Source: Candidatus Promineifilum breve (GTDB lineage Bacteria; Chloroflexota; Anaerolineae; Promineifilales; Promineifilaceae). Taken from it: a stretch of 64,000 nucleotides of DNA. The notes under the pieces were generated by a model. It made no database searches, was not told the origin of the DNA, and saw nothing but the letters and a program-made list of their open reading frames with translations. The stretch spans positions 806,001 to 870,000 of the forward strand of contig NZ_LN890656.1 of assembly GCF_900066015.1 (NCBI RefSeq), written 5' to 3'. The position numbers and the translations under genes were made by a program. Shown here in pieces: positions 35,919 through 44,295 of the stretch (positions are counted from its first letter, which is position 1; every line of letters begins with the position of its first letter).

Positions 35919-36012
35919 AATGACGAATTACGAATGACGAATGACGAATGAAGAAGGCGCTCTTCATTCGTCATTCGTCATTCGTCATTCGTCATTGCTC
36001 ATTCGTAATTCA
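35919..36012. repeat. Heptad inverted repeat, ATGACGA family
   Basis: ATGACGA units, core GAAGAAGGCGCTCTTC, then TCATTCG units; located between the portal and protease genes and extending into the portal C-terminus. Confidence 0.92.
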
Positions 36013-37427
36013 TCCAAAATCATATTGGTCAGCCCCGGACTGAGCGGCTCCCCCGCAAACTTAAAGATCAACGGCAACATCTGCCCGGCCAGCGTCGGCG
36101 ACCAGCCCGGCATGGCCCCCGCCAGCCCGGCAAACGCCCCCGTCAATCGCTCGGCGGCCAGCGCCAGGCTCTCGTTGTCCTCGCGGCTGATGTCGGGCAA
36201 ATCGACCCGGATCGCCGCCCGCTCCGGCCGCCGCCGCGCCAGCCCCGCCCCATAGGCCCGCTCGTAGGCCGTGTGGCACAGATCGACCACCACGTGCTGC
36301 AAATGGCGCTGCCGCCGCCGCAAGCGCCGCAAGGCCGGGTCCTGCATGGCCGCGGCCACGGCCCGGTTCACGTCCCCGCCGTCGCCGTGCCAATGGGGCG
36401 GCTGGCCGCTGCCGGCGCTGATCGCCTGGCGCAGCGCCCGCAGATCGTGCTGCGCGTCCAGCCCGCGCAAATTGGGGGCCACCATATCCCAGCGCTCCCC
36501 CTCGTCATGGACGACGATGCTGCCCGGCTCCGGCGGCGCGCTATACTGCTCGGCCTTGGCATTCACCCGCCCGGTGGGCACGGTGACGAACCACAAAAAG
36601 GCCCGCGCCGCCCAGTTCAACCGCACCCGATCCTCCAGCATCCGCTGATACCAGCGCAGCGCCGGCAAAATGCTGGCCAGTTCCGACTCGCCCAGCAGCG
36701 CCCCCACCGGCCGGTTGATGCTGTAATGCACCATCACCACCTCGGCCGCCGCCGCGTCGGGGTGCTGTGGCGAAAGGAAGGTGGTTGTTCCCAGAAGCAG
36801 GGGAGCAGGGGAGCCGGGGTGCAGGGGAGCAAGAGCGCTATCACCGTAGTTCTCCCCTGCTCCCCCGCTCCCCTGCCCCCCTGCATTCTTCCCCCCTGCC
36901 CCCCTGCTCCCCTGCTCCCCTGCGCTGTCTCCCCCTGCAAAGCCCGAAGAGCGAACTATGTATACCAGCTCCCTCTCCCAATCATTCCCCGCCGTCACAA
37001 TCTCCACCACTTCCGACTTGGGCACGGCGCGGGCATAGCTCATCCCGTCGGCCGGGTTGCGAAACAGGGCAATGAACAGGTCGCCCGACCGGCTCAGCTC
37101 GTCCATCAACTCCGGCAGGCGCAAATCCAGCCGGTTCTGCGGGTGGTGCCAGAACTCATCCACGAAGCGGCCGATCTCCCCCGGCCCCACCGGCGTCAGC
37201 CCGTCGCCCACGGTGTAATCGGTGATCAGGTCGATGATCCGCTTGGCATACGGGTTGGCCCGCCACGCCTCCAGCGCGTCGCGATATTGCGCCTGCCGCG
37301 CCGCCTCCGGCCGCTCGGCCGCGCCATACGCCCCCCGCCCGGCCGCGCTCGTCCACCCCCCCGCCCCCTCGCCCATATCGGCCCGCATCGACATTCGCCA
37401 CCGCCGCCAGCGATCTATAATTGACAT
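35985..37427 (-). CDS. Phage portal protein with in-frame repeat insertion
   Basis: 480 residues from ATG 37427 (GAGG upstream; the longer frame to 37520 is repeat). Portal-family features: YAKRIIDLITDYTVGDGLTP, LDLRLPELMDELSRSGDLFIALFRN, VVMVHYSINRPVGALLGESELASILPALRWYQRMLEDRVRLNWAARAFLW, and a helical C-terminus. Residues ~169-210 (AGEQGSRGAGGKNAGGQGSG...) are encoded by both arms of a GCAGGGG octad repeat inserted in frame. The end DELRMSNDE is encoded by ATGACGA heptads. Confidence 0.85.
   Translation of the reverse strand: MSIIDRWRRWRMSMRADMGEGAGGWTSAAGRGAYGAAERPEAARQAQYRDALEAWRANPYAKRIIDLITDYTVGDGLTPVGPGEIGRFVDEFWHHPQNRLDLRLPELMDELSRSGDLFIALFRNPADGMSYARAVPKSEVVEIVTAGNDWERELVYIVRSSGFAGGDSAGEQGSRGAGGKNAGGQGSGGAGENYGDSALAPLHPGSPAPLLLGTTTFLSPQHPDAAAAEVVMVHYSINRPVGALLGESELASILPALRWYQRMLEDRVRLNWAARAFLWFVTVPTGRVNAKAEQYSAPPEPGSIVVHDEGERWDMVAPNLRGLDAQHDLRALRQAISAGSGQPPHWHGDGGDVNRAVAAAMQDPALRRLRRRQRHLQHVVVDLCHTAYERAYGAGLARRRPERAAIRVDLPDISREDNESLALAAERLTGAFAGLAGAMPGWSPTLAGQMLPLIFKFAGEPLSPGLTNMILDELRMSNDE
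36796..36922. repeat. Octad inverted repeat inside portal gene
   Basis: GCAGGGGA/GCCGGGGT arm, loop with AAGAGCGCTATCACCGTAGT, then CTCCCCTG/CCCCCCTG arm, keeping the portal frame open. Confidence 0.88.
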
Positions 37428-37882
37428 AATGTCCTCTAAATTACTATCCGCCGTTCGTTCGTAGTCAGGCGATTTATCGCCGTTCTTCAGACCGGCACTC
37501 AGGTGCCTACTACCAACCAAGAATGCCGCCGTTCGTAGTCAGGCGATTTATCGCCGTTCTTCAGACCGGCACTAAAGTGCCTACTACCAACCAAGAATGC
37601 CGCCGTTCGTAGTCAGGCGATTTATCGCCGTTCTTCAGACCGGCACTCAAGTGCCTACTACCAACCAAGAATGCCGCCGTTCGTAGTCAGGCGATTTATC
37701 GCCGTTCTTCAGACCGGCACTAAAGTGCCTACTACGAACCAAGACACCAGAAAAATGGTCACTAGGCAGCAAATTGAACACCCAATGAACAAGGTTTGGC
37801 CTGTCAATCGACCACCCCGCCCGGCTATCCTATGCCCATCAAACACCCGGCCGACCCGGCCCAACAACACAAGGAGACACCG
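37428..37882. other. Intergenic region with a four-copy 74-bp array
   Basis: 455 bases between divergent genes. It holds a 74-bp tandem array and then ~130 bases leading to the SnoaL-like gene, with a TATCCT near 37826 as a weak promoter candidate. No additional gene. Confidence 0.7.
37455..37748. repeat. 74-bp tandem repeat, four copies
   Basis: Copies begin at 37461, 37535, 37609 and 37683 (GTAGTCAGGCGATTTATCGCC). Each holds two small hairpins (GGCGATTTATCGCC; GGCACTNNAGTGCC-like), and the unit is bounded by GTTCGTAGT; only the last copy keeps the matching ACTACGAAC end, the others read ACTACCAAC. Scraps of the same unit occur near 5925 and 63450. Confidence 0.93.
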
Positions 37883-38299
37883 ATGAACAATCTTGAAACC
37901 CTCAAAGCCGCCCACGACGCCTTCAGCCGCCACGACCTCGACGCCGTCATCGCCGACATGCGCCCCGATGTCGTCGTCTATGGCTACGCCGGCGGCCAGC
38001 GCCTGCCCTCGGCCGCCGCCGTGGCCCAATTCCTGAGCCAGTACTACGCCATGTCGTCCGACATCCGCCTCGTCGATGCCGACTACCTGGCCGCCGGCAA
38101 CAAGGTCATCGCCCAGTTCCGCGCCGTCGGCACCCAGGATGGCCCCTTCCTCGGCTTCCCCGCCACCGGCCGCGCCTTCTCCCTCGACGTGGCCGAAGTC
38201 TGGACCTTTGACGAAGACGGCCGCGCCGTCGAAGGCCACAACTACGGCGACACCCTCGGCCTGCTCATGCAACTGGGTCATATGCCTGTACCGGCCTGA
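37883..38299 (+). CDS. SnoaL-like/NTF2-fold protein
   Basis: 138 residues from ATG 37883 with AAGGAG upstream. NTF2-like cone fold: LETLKAAHDAFSRHDLDAVIADMRPDVVVYGYA, FLSQYYAMSSDIRLVDADYLAAGNKVIAQFRAVG, FPATGRAFSLDVAEVWTFDEDGRAVEGHNYGDTLGLLMQLG. Typical of SnoaL/ester-cyclase-like proteins, which include enzymes and stress proteins; the substrate is unknown. It lies on the opposite strand to, and in the middle of, the phage block. Confidence 0.85.
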   Translation: MNNLETLKAAHDAFSRHDLDAVIADMRPDVVVYGYAGGQRLPSAAAVAQFLSQYYAMSSDIRLVDADYLAAGNKVIAQFRAVGTQDGPFLGFPATGRAFSLDVAEVWTFDEDGRAVEGHNYGDTLGLLMQLGHMPVPA

Positions 38300-38306
38300 T
38301 AAGAAA

Positions 38307-38495
38307 ATGACGAATGACGAATGACGAATGACGAATCAAGATAAATGACGAATGACGAATGACGAATGACGAATCAGGCAACAAGCCACGAGCGAATAGC
38401 GCGCCTTTGAACTAGCCGCTTGCACCGCCACTCGCCACCCGCCACCCGCCACCCGCCACTCTTCATTCGTCATTCGTCATTCGTCATTCGTAATT
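38307..38495. repeat. Mixed heptad repeats, ATGACGA and CCACCCG families
   Basis: Two left arms of ATGACGA (38307-38335, 38345-38374), a CCACCCG arm (38428-38459), then a TCATTCG arm (38461-38495) running into the 3' end of the next minus-strand gene. The mixing of two families suggests nested insertion. Confidence 0.85.
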
Positions 38496-38670
38496 TCTGT
38501 GCCGCGTCTTCCACCGCAATCGTCCCAATCAACCACAGCAAGATCACATTGATCGCCTGCCACACCTCATCCGGAAACCCCGGCAGCAGCGCAAACACCG
38601 CCGTCTGCCCCACCGCCACCACCGCCAACCAAAACTTCCGGCTCCGCCACAACGCATCAATCGGCTTCAT
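38470..38670 (-). CDS. Small membrane protein, possible holin-like
   Basis: 66 residues with two membrane segments (FWLAVVAVGQTAVFALLPGF; VWQAINVILLWLIGTIAVED). GAGGTG ribosome site eight bases upstream. Size and topology fit small phage-associated membrane proteins, but the assignment is tentative. The last seven residues (LRMTNDE) come from the ATGACGA heptad repeat. Confidence 0.65.
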   Translation of the reverse strand: MKPIDALWRSRKFWLAVVAVGQTAVFALLPGFPDEVWQAINVILLWLIGTIAVEDAAQKLRMTNDE

Positions 38671-39562
38671 CTGGTCACCTCGTGTCGAATTACGAATTAC
38701 GAATTAAGAATTACGAATTAAGAACTGTCTGCTTCAATTTCGCTCTCGCTGACCCACTAACCAACTAAACGCTCCCCTGCTCCCCCGCTCCCCCGCTCCC
38801 CTGCTCCCCTGCCCCCCCGCTCCCCTGCTCCCCTGCCCCCCCGCTCCCCCGCTCCCCTGCGCTTCATCCCCGCGTGGGGAGCGCGTGGCCGCGCCCCCCA
38901 GGGGATAGAGCAGGCCGCCGGCCGCGCGTCGGGCCACACACTACCGACCCCGCGCCGCCCGCGTCGAACATACGTTCGCCATCAAGGGTAACAAACTGGA
39001 AATACCTGAGGCAAGTAAATTTTTGACACCCCCCACCAACCAAAAAACCGGGTTTTTTCTTGAAAACCCGGTTTTTCTCCCCCTCCCCTCCCCCTTCATA
39101 ATTCATCCTTCCTCCTTCATCCTTCCCCCTTAACTCGCCCCTTAAGCAGTGAACGTTATAATTCATCAAACCCGTAGAGACGTTCCGGTGGAACGTCTCT
39201 CTTCTCTCCAAGGAGACGTTCCACCGGAACGTCTCTACCGGTGATGGCACGGAGACGTTCCACCGGAACGTCTCTACCGGTGATGGCACGGAGACGTTCC
39301 ACCGGAACCTCTCTACCGGTGATGGCACGGAGACGTTCCACCGGAACCTCTCTACCGGTGATGGCACGGAGACGTTCCACCGGAACCTCTCTACCGGTGA
39401 TGGCACGGAGACGTTCCACCGGAACGTCTCTACCGGTGATGGCACGGAGACGTTCCACCGGAACGTCTCTACCGGTGATGGCACGGAGACGTTCCACCGG
39501 AACGTCTCTACCGGTGATGGCACGGAGACGTTCCACCGGAACGTCTCTACAAAAGGATCGTT
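38671..39562. other. Long repeat-rich intergenic region before the type III R-M genes
   Basis: 892 bases. Contents: octad arms of CTCCCCTG units (38768-38860), a hairpin AAAACCGGGTTTTT/AAAACCCGGTTTTT (39041-39076), a CATCCTT half-arm (39097-39128), a single GAGACGTTCC palindrome (39177-39200) and the 39-bp array. No gene I can support; the promoter of mod must lie in or before the array. Confidence 0.7.
39212..39550. repeat. 39-bp tandem array of palindromes upstream of mod
   Basis: Nine units at a strict 39-base period (39212, 39251, ... 39524; the last truncated to 27 bases). Each contains GAGACGTTCC-ACC-GGAACGTCTC and a CCGGTGATGGCAC linker with no sequence variation. Three consecutive units (39290, 39329, 39368) share one G-to-C change that breaks the stem. 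The array ends 12 bases before the mod start. Confidence 0.95.
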
Positions 39563-41491
39563 ATGGTCGAATTAATCTGGGACGGCAAATACGACGCGCA
39601 GGGCCGCCGCGTGGCCCCCTTGCGCCTGAAGCTCCCCTTCCAGACCGTGGAAACGGTCAACGAAAGCACCGAAACGCGCCAGCGCTCCCTCTTCGGCCCC
39701 GCCCGCCACAGCGAATGGCGCAACCGCCTCATCTGGGGCGACAAGAAATACGTCCTGCCCGCCCTGCTCGATGAGTTCGCCGGCAAGGTGGATTTGATCT
39801 ATATCGACCCGCCATTTGCCACGGGGGCGGATTTTTCGTTTCAGGTAGAAGTTGAGGGAGAGGAGTTTACAAAAGAAGCAAGCATTATTGAACAGAAGGC
39901 ATATCGCGATACTTGGGGACGTGGCGATGATAGCTACCTTCAATGGTTCAATGAAACAATTATTTTGCTCCATGAATTGCTAACATATAAGGGTAGCCTC
40001 TATGTGCATCTAGATTGGCACATGGTTCATTATGCACAGGTTGTTCTAGATGAAGTCTTTGGACGGGGTAACTTCGTTAATCAAATTGTTTGGCATTACT
40101 ACAATAAGTTTCAGGGCAACATTAATCACTTTCCTGCAAACCATGACCTTATACTATGGTATCGTAAAGGCGAAAAATTCGTGTTCATTCCTCAATATGA
40201 GAAACGTGACAAACCTGTAAAACAACTAAAAAGAGCATGGGATAAAGAAAAAGAAGCCATCGTAAATGTAAAGGACGAGGCAGGAAAAGTAATATATCAA
40301 GAATCGACGACAAGAAGGGTGGATGACGTTTGGCGGCTTTCGATGCTCCAACCAGCAGATAAGACGGAGAATCTTGGCTACCCCACCCAAAAACCCGAAG
40401 CCCTTCTCGAACGCATCATCAACGCCTCCTCCAACGAAAACGACCTCATCCTCGACTGCTTCGCCGGCAGCGGCACCACCGCCGCCGTGGCCGAGAAGCT
40501 GGGCCGGCGCTGGATCACCTGCGACCTGGGCCGCTTCGCCGTCCACACCACCCGCAAGCGGCTGCTGGGCATTCCCAACGTGCGGCCGTTCGTCGTCCAG
40601 AACCTGGGCAAATACGAGCGGCAGGCCTGGCAGGCGGCCGAATTCGGCAACGCGGAACGGGCGGCCGAGATCAACGGCCGCTACCGCCGCTTCATCCTCG
40701 ACCTCTACGGGGCGCGGCCCATCGAGGGCTACAACTGGCTCCACGGCCTGAAGGGCGGCCGCATGGTCCACGTCGGCCCGGTCGATTCACCCATCAGCCC
40801 GGCCGACGTGACCCAGATCGCCATCGAATTTCGCAAGGCCATCGGCCGCGGCCAGGATGCGCCGGCCCTGGCCGCCGTCGACGTGCTGGGCTGGGACTTC
40901 GCCTTCGAGCTAAATGAGGTTGCCCGCCAGCAGGCCGAGGCCGCCAACCTCAACGTGCGCTTCGTGCGCATCCCGCGCGAGGTGCTGGAGCAGAAGGCCG
41001 TCGATCAGGGCGACATCCGCTTCTTTGAATTGGCCGCCCTGGCCGTGGATGTACATGTAGAGACGGGTCGGCGACCCGTCTCCACCGACGATGCGCACAA
41101 CCACGTAGAGACGGGTCGCCGACCCGTCTCTACCAAGGGTGGGGATAATCAAATGGAGACGGGTCGGCGACCCGTCTCTACGGCCGACGTCACCCTGAAA
41201 CTGACCGATTTCGTCATCCCGCCCGACGATGTGCCCGACGACGTGCAGCGGGCCATCAGCCATTGGGCGCAATGGATCGACTATTGGGCCGTCGATTGGG
41301 ACAACCGCGGCGATACGTTCCACAACATGTGGCAGACCTACCGCACGCGCGGCAAGAAAAAGGGCGGCGAGGCATTGCAATTGCAGACCACCCACCGCTA
41401 TGAACAGCCGGGCGACTACACGATCATGGTCAAGGTGATCGATATTTTGGGGAATGATACGACCAAAACGGTGAAGGTAACGGTATTGTAG
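39563..41491 (+). CDS. mod: Type III restriction-modification methyltransferase (Mod)
   Basis: 642 residues. N6-adenine methyltransferase of the beta class: catalytic DPPF at 82-85 precedes the AdoMet site FAGSGTT at ~300. It methylates DNA and directs specificity for the downstream Res. Residues ~90-271, the target-recognition region between the two motifs, are encoded by distinctly AT-rich DNA (39830-40375) inside an otherwise GC-rich gene. Residues ~499-540 contain three in-frame copies of a GTAGAGACGGGTCG palindrome, each read (V/M)ETGRRPVST. A short PKD-like strand set ends the protein (QPGDYTIMVKVIDILGNDTTKTVKVTV). The TAG stop belongs to a GTAGAGAC repeat. Confidence 0.93.
   Translation: MVELIWDGKYDAQGRRVAPLRLKLPFQTVETVNESTETRQRSLFGPARHSEWRNRLIWGDKKYVLPALLDEFAGKVDLIYIDPPFATGADFSFQVEVEGEEFTKEASIIEQKAYRDTWGRGDDSYLQWFNETIILLHELLTYKGSLYVHLDWHMVHYAQVVLDEVFGRGNFVNQIVWHYYNKFQGNINHFPANHDLILWYRKGEKFVFIPQYEKRDKPVKQLKRAWDKEKEAIVNVKDEAGKVIYQESTTRRVDDVWRLSMLQPADKTENLGYPTQKPEALLERIINASSNENDLILDCFAGSGTTAAVAEKLGRRWITCDLGRFAVHTTRKRLLGIPNVRPFVVQNLGKYERQAWQAAEFGNAERAAEINGRYRRFILDLYGARPIEGYNWLHGLKGGRMVHVGPVDSPISPADVTQIAIEFRKAIGRGQDAPALAAVDVLGWDFAFELNEVARQQAEAANLNVRFVRIPREVLEQKAVDQGDIRFFELAALAVDVHVETGRRPVSTDDAHNHVETGRRPVSTKGGDNQMETGRRPVSTADVTLKLTDFVIPPDDVPDDVQRAISHWAQWIDYWAVDWDNRGDTFHNMWQTYRTRGKKKGGEALQLQTTHRYEQPGDYTIMVKVIDILGNDTTKTVKVTVL
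41057..41181. repeat. Three in-frame palindromes inside mod
   Basis: GTAGAGACGGGTCGGCGACCCGTCTCCAC-type palindromes at 41057-41085, 41105-41133 and 41154-41181, separated by ~20 bases; the frame is kept throughout. Confidence 0.95.
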
Positions 41492-41528
41492 AGACGGTTC
41501 CGCTGAAACGTCTCTACAGGTAAACATC

Positions 41529-44174
41529 ATGCCAAAAACAAAAAAACAGAACCCGGCCCAGGCCTCCTTTCTGGAACCCAACCTCAAGACCGCCCCCTGC
41601 GTCCCGGCCATTCGTGAGGCCGTCCGCCCGTGGGCCGAGGGTGGCTATAAGGGCGCGACGGCAACCACGCGGACGCTCCTGAACTATTGGTTCAAGAACG
41701 ATCACCGCGTCAACGGCCAACCGTTCAAATATCATCACTTTCAGCGCGAGGCGATGGAGACGCTGATCTATCTCTACGAGGTCGCCCGGAAACGGCGCTT
41801 CAACGACCTGATCGGCGAATACGCTCCGGTTGGCCTGAAGGACACCCTGCGGCTGCTGCAATACGACGACTTCGCCCGTTATTGCCTCAAGATGGCGACG
41901 GGCAGCGGCAAGACGAAGGTCATGGCCCTGGCCGTGGCCTGGCAATATTTCAACGCCGTGCTGGAAGACCCCCAGGTGTATGCGGCCACGTCGCTGATCA
42001 TCGCCCCCAACGTCATCGTCTTCGAGCGGTTGAAAGAGGATTTCGAGGGCGGCAAGGTCTTCCGCACCGACCCCATCATCCCCAAGGAACTGGAGATATA
42101 TTGGGACGTGGACTTCTACATGCGCGGCGACGGCGAACGGGCCGGCTCCACGGGCGCGGTCTACCTCACCAACATCCACCAGCTCTACGACCGCGGCGAA
42201 GTCAACGACGATGGCGAACCGGACGTAATGACCCAGATGCTCGGCCGCAAGCCGCCGGCGCAGATGGTCACGGCCGAGCCATTCGAGCCGCGCCTCCTGG
42301 CGCGGGGCGGGCCGCTATTCGTCGTCAACGACGAGGCCCACCACACCCACGATGAGGGCAGCGAGTGGCTCAAGACGATCCGCCGGCTGAACGACACGCT
42401 AATGACGAATGACGAGTTACGAATGACGAATGAAAAGGACGCTTCTGATTCGTCATTCGTCACTCGTCATTCGTCATTCGTCATTCAACTAGATATGTCG
42501 GCCACGCCGCGCTACAGCAAGGGATCGCTTTTCACCTGGACCGTATTCGATTACCCCTTGAAGCAAGCCATCCTGGACAACGTGGTCAAGCGGCCGTTGA
42601 AAGGCGTCGCCAGTGGCCTGAACGAGACGCCGTCCGACATCGCCAGCGTCCGCTATCAGGTCTATCTGACGGCGGGCGTCGAGCGTTGGCGGGAATATCG
42701 CGACCAATTGTCCCCGTTGCACAAGAAGCCTGTCTTGTTCGTGATGATGAACAGCACCAAGGATGCCGATGACGTGGCCGATTACCTGCGCACCAAATAC
42801 CCGGCCGAATTCGCCGGGGAACGGTTGCACGTCATCCATACCAACAACGTCGGCGACATTGCCAAACGGGAGGAGGACAACGCCCGCCAGATCGCCGCCG
42901 ACATCGACAAGCCCGATAGTCCGGTGAATTGCATCGTCAGCGTCCTGATGCTGCGCGAGGGCTGGGACGTGCAATCGGTGACGGTCGTCGTTGGCCTGCG
43001 CCCCTACACGGCAAAGGCCAATATCCTGCCGGAGCAGACGATCGGCCGCGGCTTGCGCCTTATGTTCCGTGGCGACGCCGGGCCAAACCCGGCCTTCCGC
43101 GAGCGCGTGGACGTGATTGGGAACAAGGCGTTCATCGAATTTGTCGAGGAGCTTGAAAAAGAAGAGGAAATGGCTTTCGAGACGTTCGAGTTGGGCAAGG
43201 ACAAGTTGGTCATCGAGACCATCTTCCCCGACCCGGACAAGGCCGCGATGGATATCACCATCCCCGAACTATCGGCGCTGCTGGAGCGCAAGCGGTCGCT
43301 GGCCGAGGAGATCGCCGCCATCGATGTCAGTCGTATCGTGACGCCGCGGCTGCCCAAGAAACGCGGCGACGCAGCGGCCGACGCCTTTCATTACGATGGC
43401 TACGACATCATAACGTTGGAAAAGCTGGTCGAACGCGAGTATTCGATCCCCGAAGTGCGCACCGCCGGCGAAGTCATTTCCTATTACGCCAAGCGTATTG
43501 CCTCGGACGTGAAGCTCCCGTCGCAATTCGCGGCCCTCGTCCCCAAAGTGCGCGAGTTTCTGGCAAACAACGCCTTTGGCGAGCCGGTTGACCTGGACGA
43601 TCCGGTGATGATTAAGGCCATCTCTCACCCGGTGGCCCAACACGTCACGGTCAAGGCCTTTGTGGCTTTATTACGCGAGGTTGTCGTTGAAGAGCGGACG
43701 CCCGAACTCGTCAGCCAGGGCCGACAACTCTCTGAGTGTCCCGGCTACCCGTGGTCGCGTGAGATCGGCGAGGCCACGAAGACGATCTTTAACAAACTGG
43801 CCGCCGACAACAAGTTCGAGAAATCGTTTGGCTTGTTCCTGGAGAAAGCGACAGACGTTGAACGCTTCAGCAAGCTGCCCAGAGCCTTTGGCTTCACCAT
43901 CACCTACACGGACTCGGTCGCCAATTTGCGCTACTACGAGCCGGATTTTGTGGCCGTAACAACCGATGGTGTCCACCACCTCATTGAGACAAAGGGACAG
44001 GAAAGCATAGACGTCCCGCACAAAGACCGGGCGGCCCGGTTGTGGTGTGAGAATGCCACCCTGTTGACCGGCATTGGCTGGCAATACATCAAAGTGCCGC
44101 AGAAGGAATTCGAGAGCCTCCGGCCGGATGAGTTTGCCGACCTGATCGCTCTGGAGCCGATGGCGCTTCTATAA
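41529..44174 (+). CDS. res: Type III restriction enzyme Res subunit
   Basis: 881 residues. SF2 helicase-translocase with a C-terminal nuclease: Walker A ATGSGKT at ~121-127, DEAHH at ~269, SATP at ~324, motif V/VI region ([29 protein letters not shown]) at ~475-510. The C-terminal nuclease has YEPDFVAV and IETKGQE (PD-(D/E)XK type) at ~803-822. It cleaves DNA after ATP-driven sensing with Mod. Between DEAH and SATP an ATGACGA hairpin repeat (42402-42487) is inserted in frame, adding ~29 residues ([14 protein letters not shown]...FVI). Starts 37 bases after mod. Confidence 0.93.
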   Translation: MPKTKKQNPAQASFLEPNLKTAPCVPAIREAVRPWAEGGYKGATATTRTLLNYWFKNDHRVNGQPFKYHHFQREAMETLIYLYEVARKRRFNDLIGEYAPVGLKDTLRLLQYDDFARYCLKMATGSGKTKVMALAVAWQYFNAVLEDPQVYAATSLIIAPNVIVFERLKEDFEGGKVFRTDPIIPKELEIYWDVDFYMRGDGERAGSTGAVYLTNIHQLYDRGEVNDDGEPDVMTQMLGRKPPAQMVTAEPFEPRLLARGGPLFVVNDEAHHTHDEGSEWLKTIRRLNDTLMTNDELRMTNEKDASDSSFVTRHSSFVIQLDMSATPRYSKGSLFTWTVFDYPLKQAILDNVVKRPLKGVASGLNETPSDIASVRYQVYLTAGVERWREYRDQLSPLHKKPVLFVMMNSTKDADDVADYLRTKYPAEFAGERLHVIHTNNVGDIAKREEDNARQIAADIDKPDSPVNCIVSVLMLREGWDVQSVTVVVGLRPYTAKANILPEQTIGRGLRLMFRGDAGPNPAFRERVDVIGNKAFIEFVEELEKEEEMAFETFELGKDKLVIETIFPDPDKAAMDITIPELSALLERKRSLAEEIAAIDVSRIVTPRLPKKRGDAAADAFHYDGYDIITLEKLVEREYSIPEVRTAGEVISYYAKRIASDVKLPSQFAALVPKVREFLANNAFGEPVDLDDPVMIKAISHPVAQHVTVKAFVALLREVVVEERTPELVSQGRQLSECPGYPWSREIGEATKTIFNKLAADNKFEKSFGLFLEKATDVERFSKLPRAFGFTITYTDSVANLRYYEPDFVAVTTDGVHHLIETKGQESIDVPHKDRAARLWCENATLLTGIGWQYIKVPQKEFESLRPDEFADLIALEPMALL
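42402..42487. repeat. Heptad inverted repeat inside res
   Basis: ATGACGAATGACGAG.. arm, loop AAAAGGACGCTTCTG, TCGTCAT arm. Translated without stop in the res frame. Same family as the intergenic copies at 35919, 38307 and 38461. Confidence 0.95.
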
Positions 44175-44283
44175 AATCCCTCCGCCCCCGCTGCCGGCAG
44201 TGGCCCAGCCGGCTGTTTCGAAGGTCGATTGCGACAGCGATTGCGCCCGCCACTCGCCACTCGCCACTCGCCACTCGTCCTGC

Positions 44284-44289
44284 TATCAT
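44284..44289 (+). promoter_or_regulatory. -10 box giving a leaderless ABC-transporter transcript
   Basis: TATCAT six bases before the ATG at 44296, the same geometry as at 5951-5963; no ribosome site is present. Confidence 0.45.
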
Positions 44290-44295
44290 CCCCTG

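Noticed and set aside
38734-38937. 67- and 60-codon minus-strand frames
   Set aside because: Mostly octad-repeat translation (GAGEQGSRGAG), no ribosome site, no recognisable core.
39212-39550. CRISPR array
   Set aside because: The regular period suggested it, but the whole 39-base unit is identical with no variable spacers, and no cas genes are present.
39156-39774. Open frames through the 39-bp array (13-residue repeats such as RLRAITGRDVPVE)
   Set aside because: 39 is a multiple of three, so several frames stay open by construction; no ribosome site and no homology.
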